Origin: Anisus vortex
Lineage: Eukaryota > Mollusca > Gastropoda > Planorbidae
Direction of reading: 5' to 3'
Assembly: GCA_949126835.1 (NCBI GenBank)
Contig: OX421497.1
Coordinates: 48,184,818 to 48,248,817, forward strand
DNA: 64,000 bases
Position numbers and translations under genes: made by a program
Notes under the pieces: model-generated
The model's database searches: none
What the model was told of the DNA's origin: nothing
What the model saw: only the letters and a program-made list of their open reading frames with translations
In this document: positions 63,931 through 64,000 of the stretch, piece after piece
Position numbering within the stretch: position 1 is the first letter of the stretch
How the letters are laid out: each line of letters begins with the position of its first letter

Positions 63931-64000
63931 ATGCAGGACTGGGGAAATGAGTGATTGACTCTCTTCTCTATATAGCGTGACTTGATTTGGGCCTAATACT

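Noticed and set aside
1..64000. Array periods as multiples of three reflecting coding constraint
   Set aside because: Periods 30, 33, 39, 42, 45, 48, 66 and 21 are multiples of 3, but 13, 14, 17, 23, 28, 29, 31, 34, 37, 40 and 47 are not; about what chance gives.

Overview
The window looks like nuclear DNA of a heterobranch gastropod, probably a freshwater (planorbid or physid-like) snail. It is AT-rich and intron-rich, with GT-AG introns, RTE-, L2- and RNase-H-type LINEs, tRNA-headed SINEs, hAT elements and very many minisatellites. The species is inferred from style and cannot be read from the sequence. No bacterial features, rRNA genes or functional tRNA genes were seen.

Three host genes were reconstructed by hand from splice sites and reading-frame continuity. 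(1) TRAPPC10, plus strand, 6832-40204: 24 coding exons, all phases consistent, about 1173 residues. It is a subunit of the TRAPP vesicle-tethering complex. (2) GSKIP, minus strand, 49399-47896: two exons, the small adaptor that binds GSK3-beta (and PKA RII in vertebrates). (3) An inhibitor-of-apoptosis gene, plus strand, 52716-62123: six coding exons, about 604 residues, architecture BIR-BIR-BIR-UBA-RING without CARD. TRAPPC10 and GSKIP are convergent across about 7 kb of non-coding DNA. GSKIP and the IAP gene are divergent across about 3.3 kb that holds several transposons. The three genes do not form one pathway.

Layout: 1-6435 is a LINE graveyard (RTE-like reverse transcriptase, an RNase-H LINE split by an array that is itself split by a second LINE, a hAT MITE, a LINE tail). 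6832-40204 is TRAPPC10. Its introns hold a 2.3 kb hAT element with a nested LINE, a 6.3 kb LTR retrotransposon with apparently identical LTRs and no reverse transcriptase, an L2-like LINE and several SINEs. 40205-47895 is non-coding. 47896-49399 is GSKIP. 49400-52715 holds hAT and piggyBac-like elements. 52716-62123 is the IAP gene. 62124-64000 is an array and dispersed repeats.

The most striking property is the tandem-repeat load: more than 30 minisatellite arrays, roughly a quarter of the window by hand tally. Several arrays are built from the edge of an exon. They carry copies of a splice donor with the end of its exon (TRAPPC10 exons 7 and 14), of an acceptor with the start of its exon (TRAPPC10 exon 18, GSKIP exon 2), or of the last codons and stop codon (IAP). 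Others sit directly against, or run into, a splice site (TRAPPC10 exon 13, IAP exon 5). In TRAPPC10 exon 14 the array stays in frame, so up to 18 equivalent donors could give protein isoforms differing by 11-residue steps.
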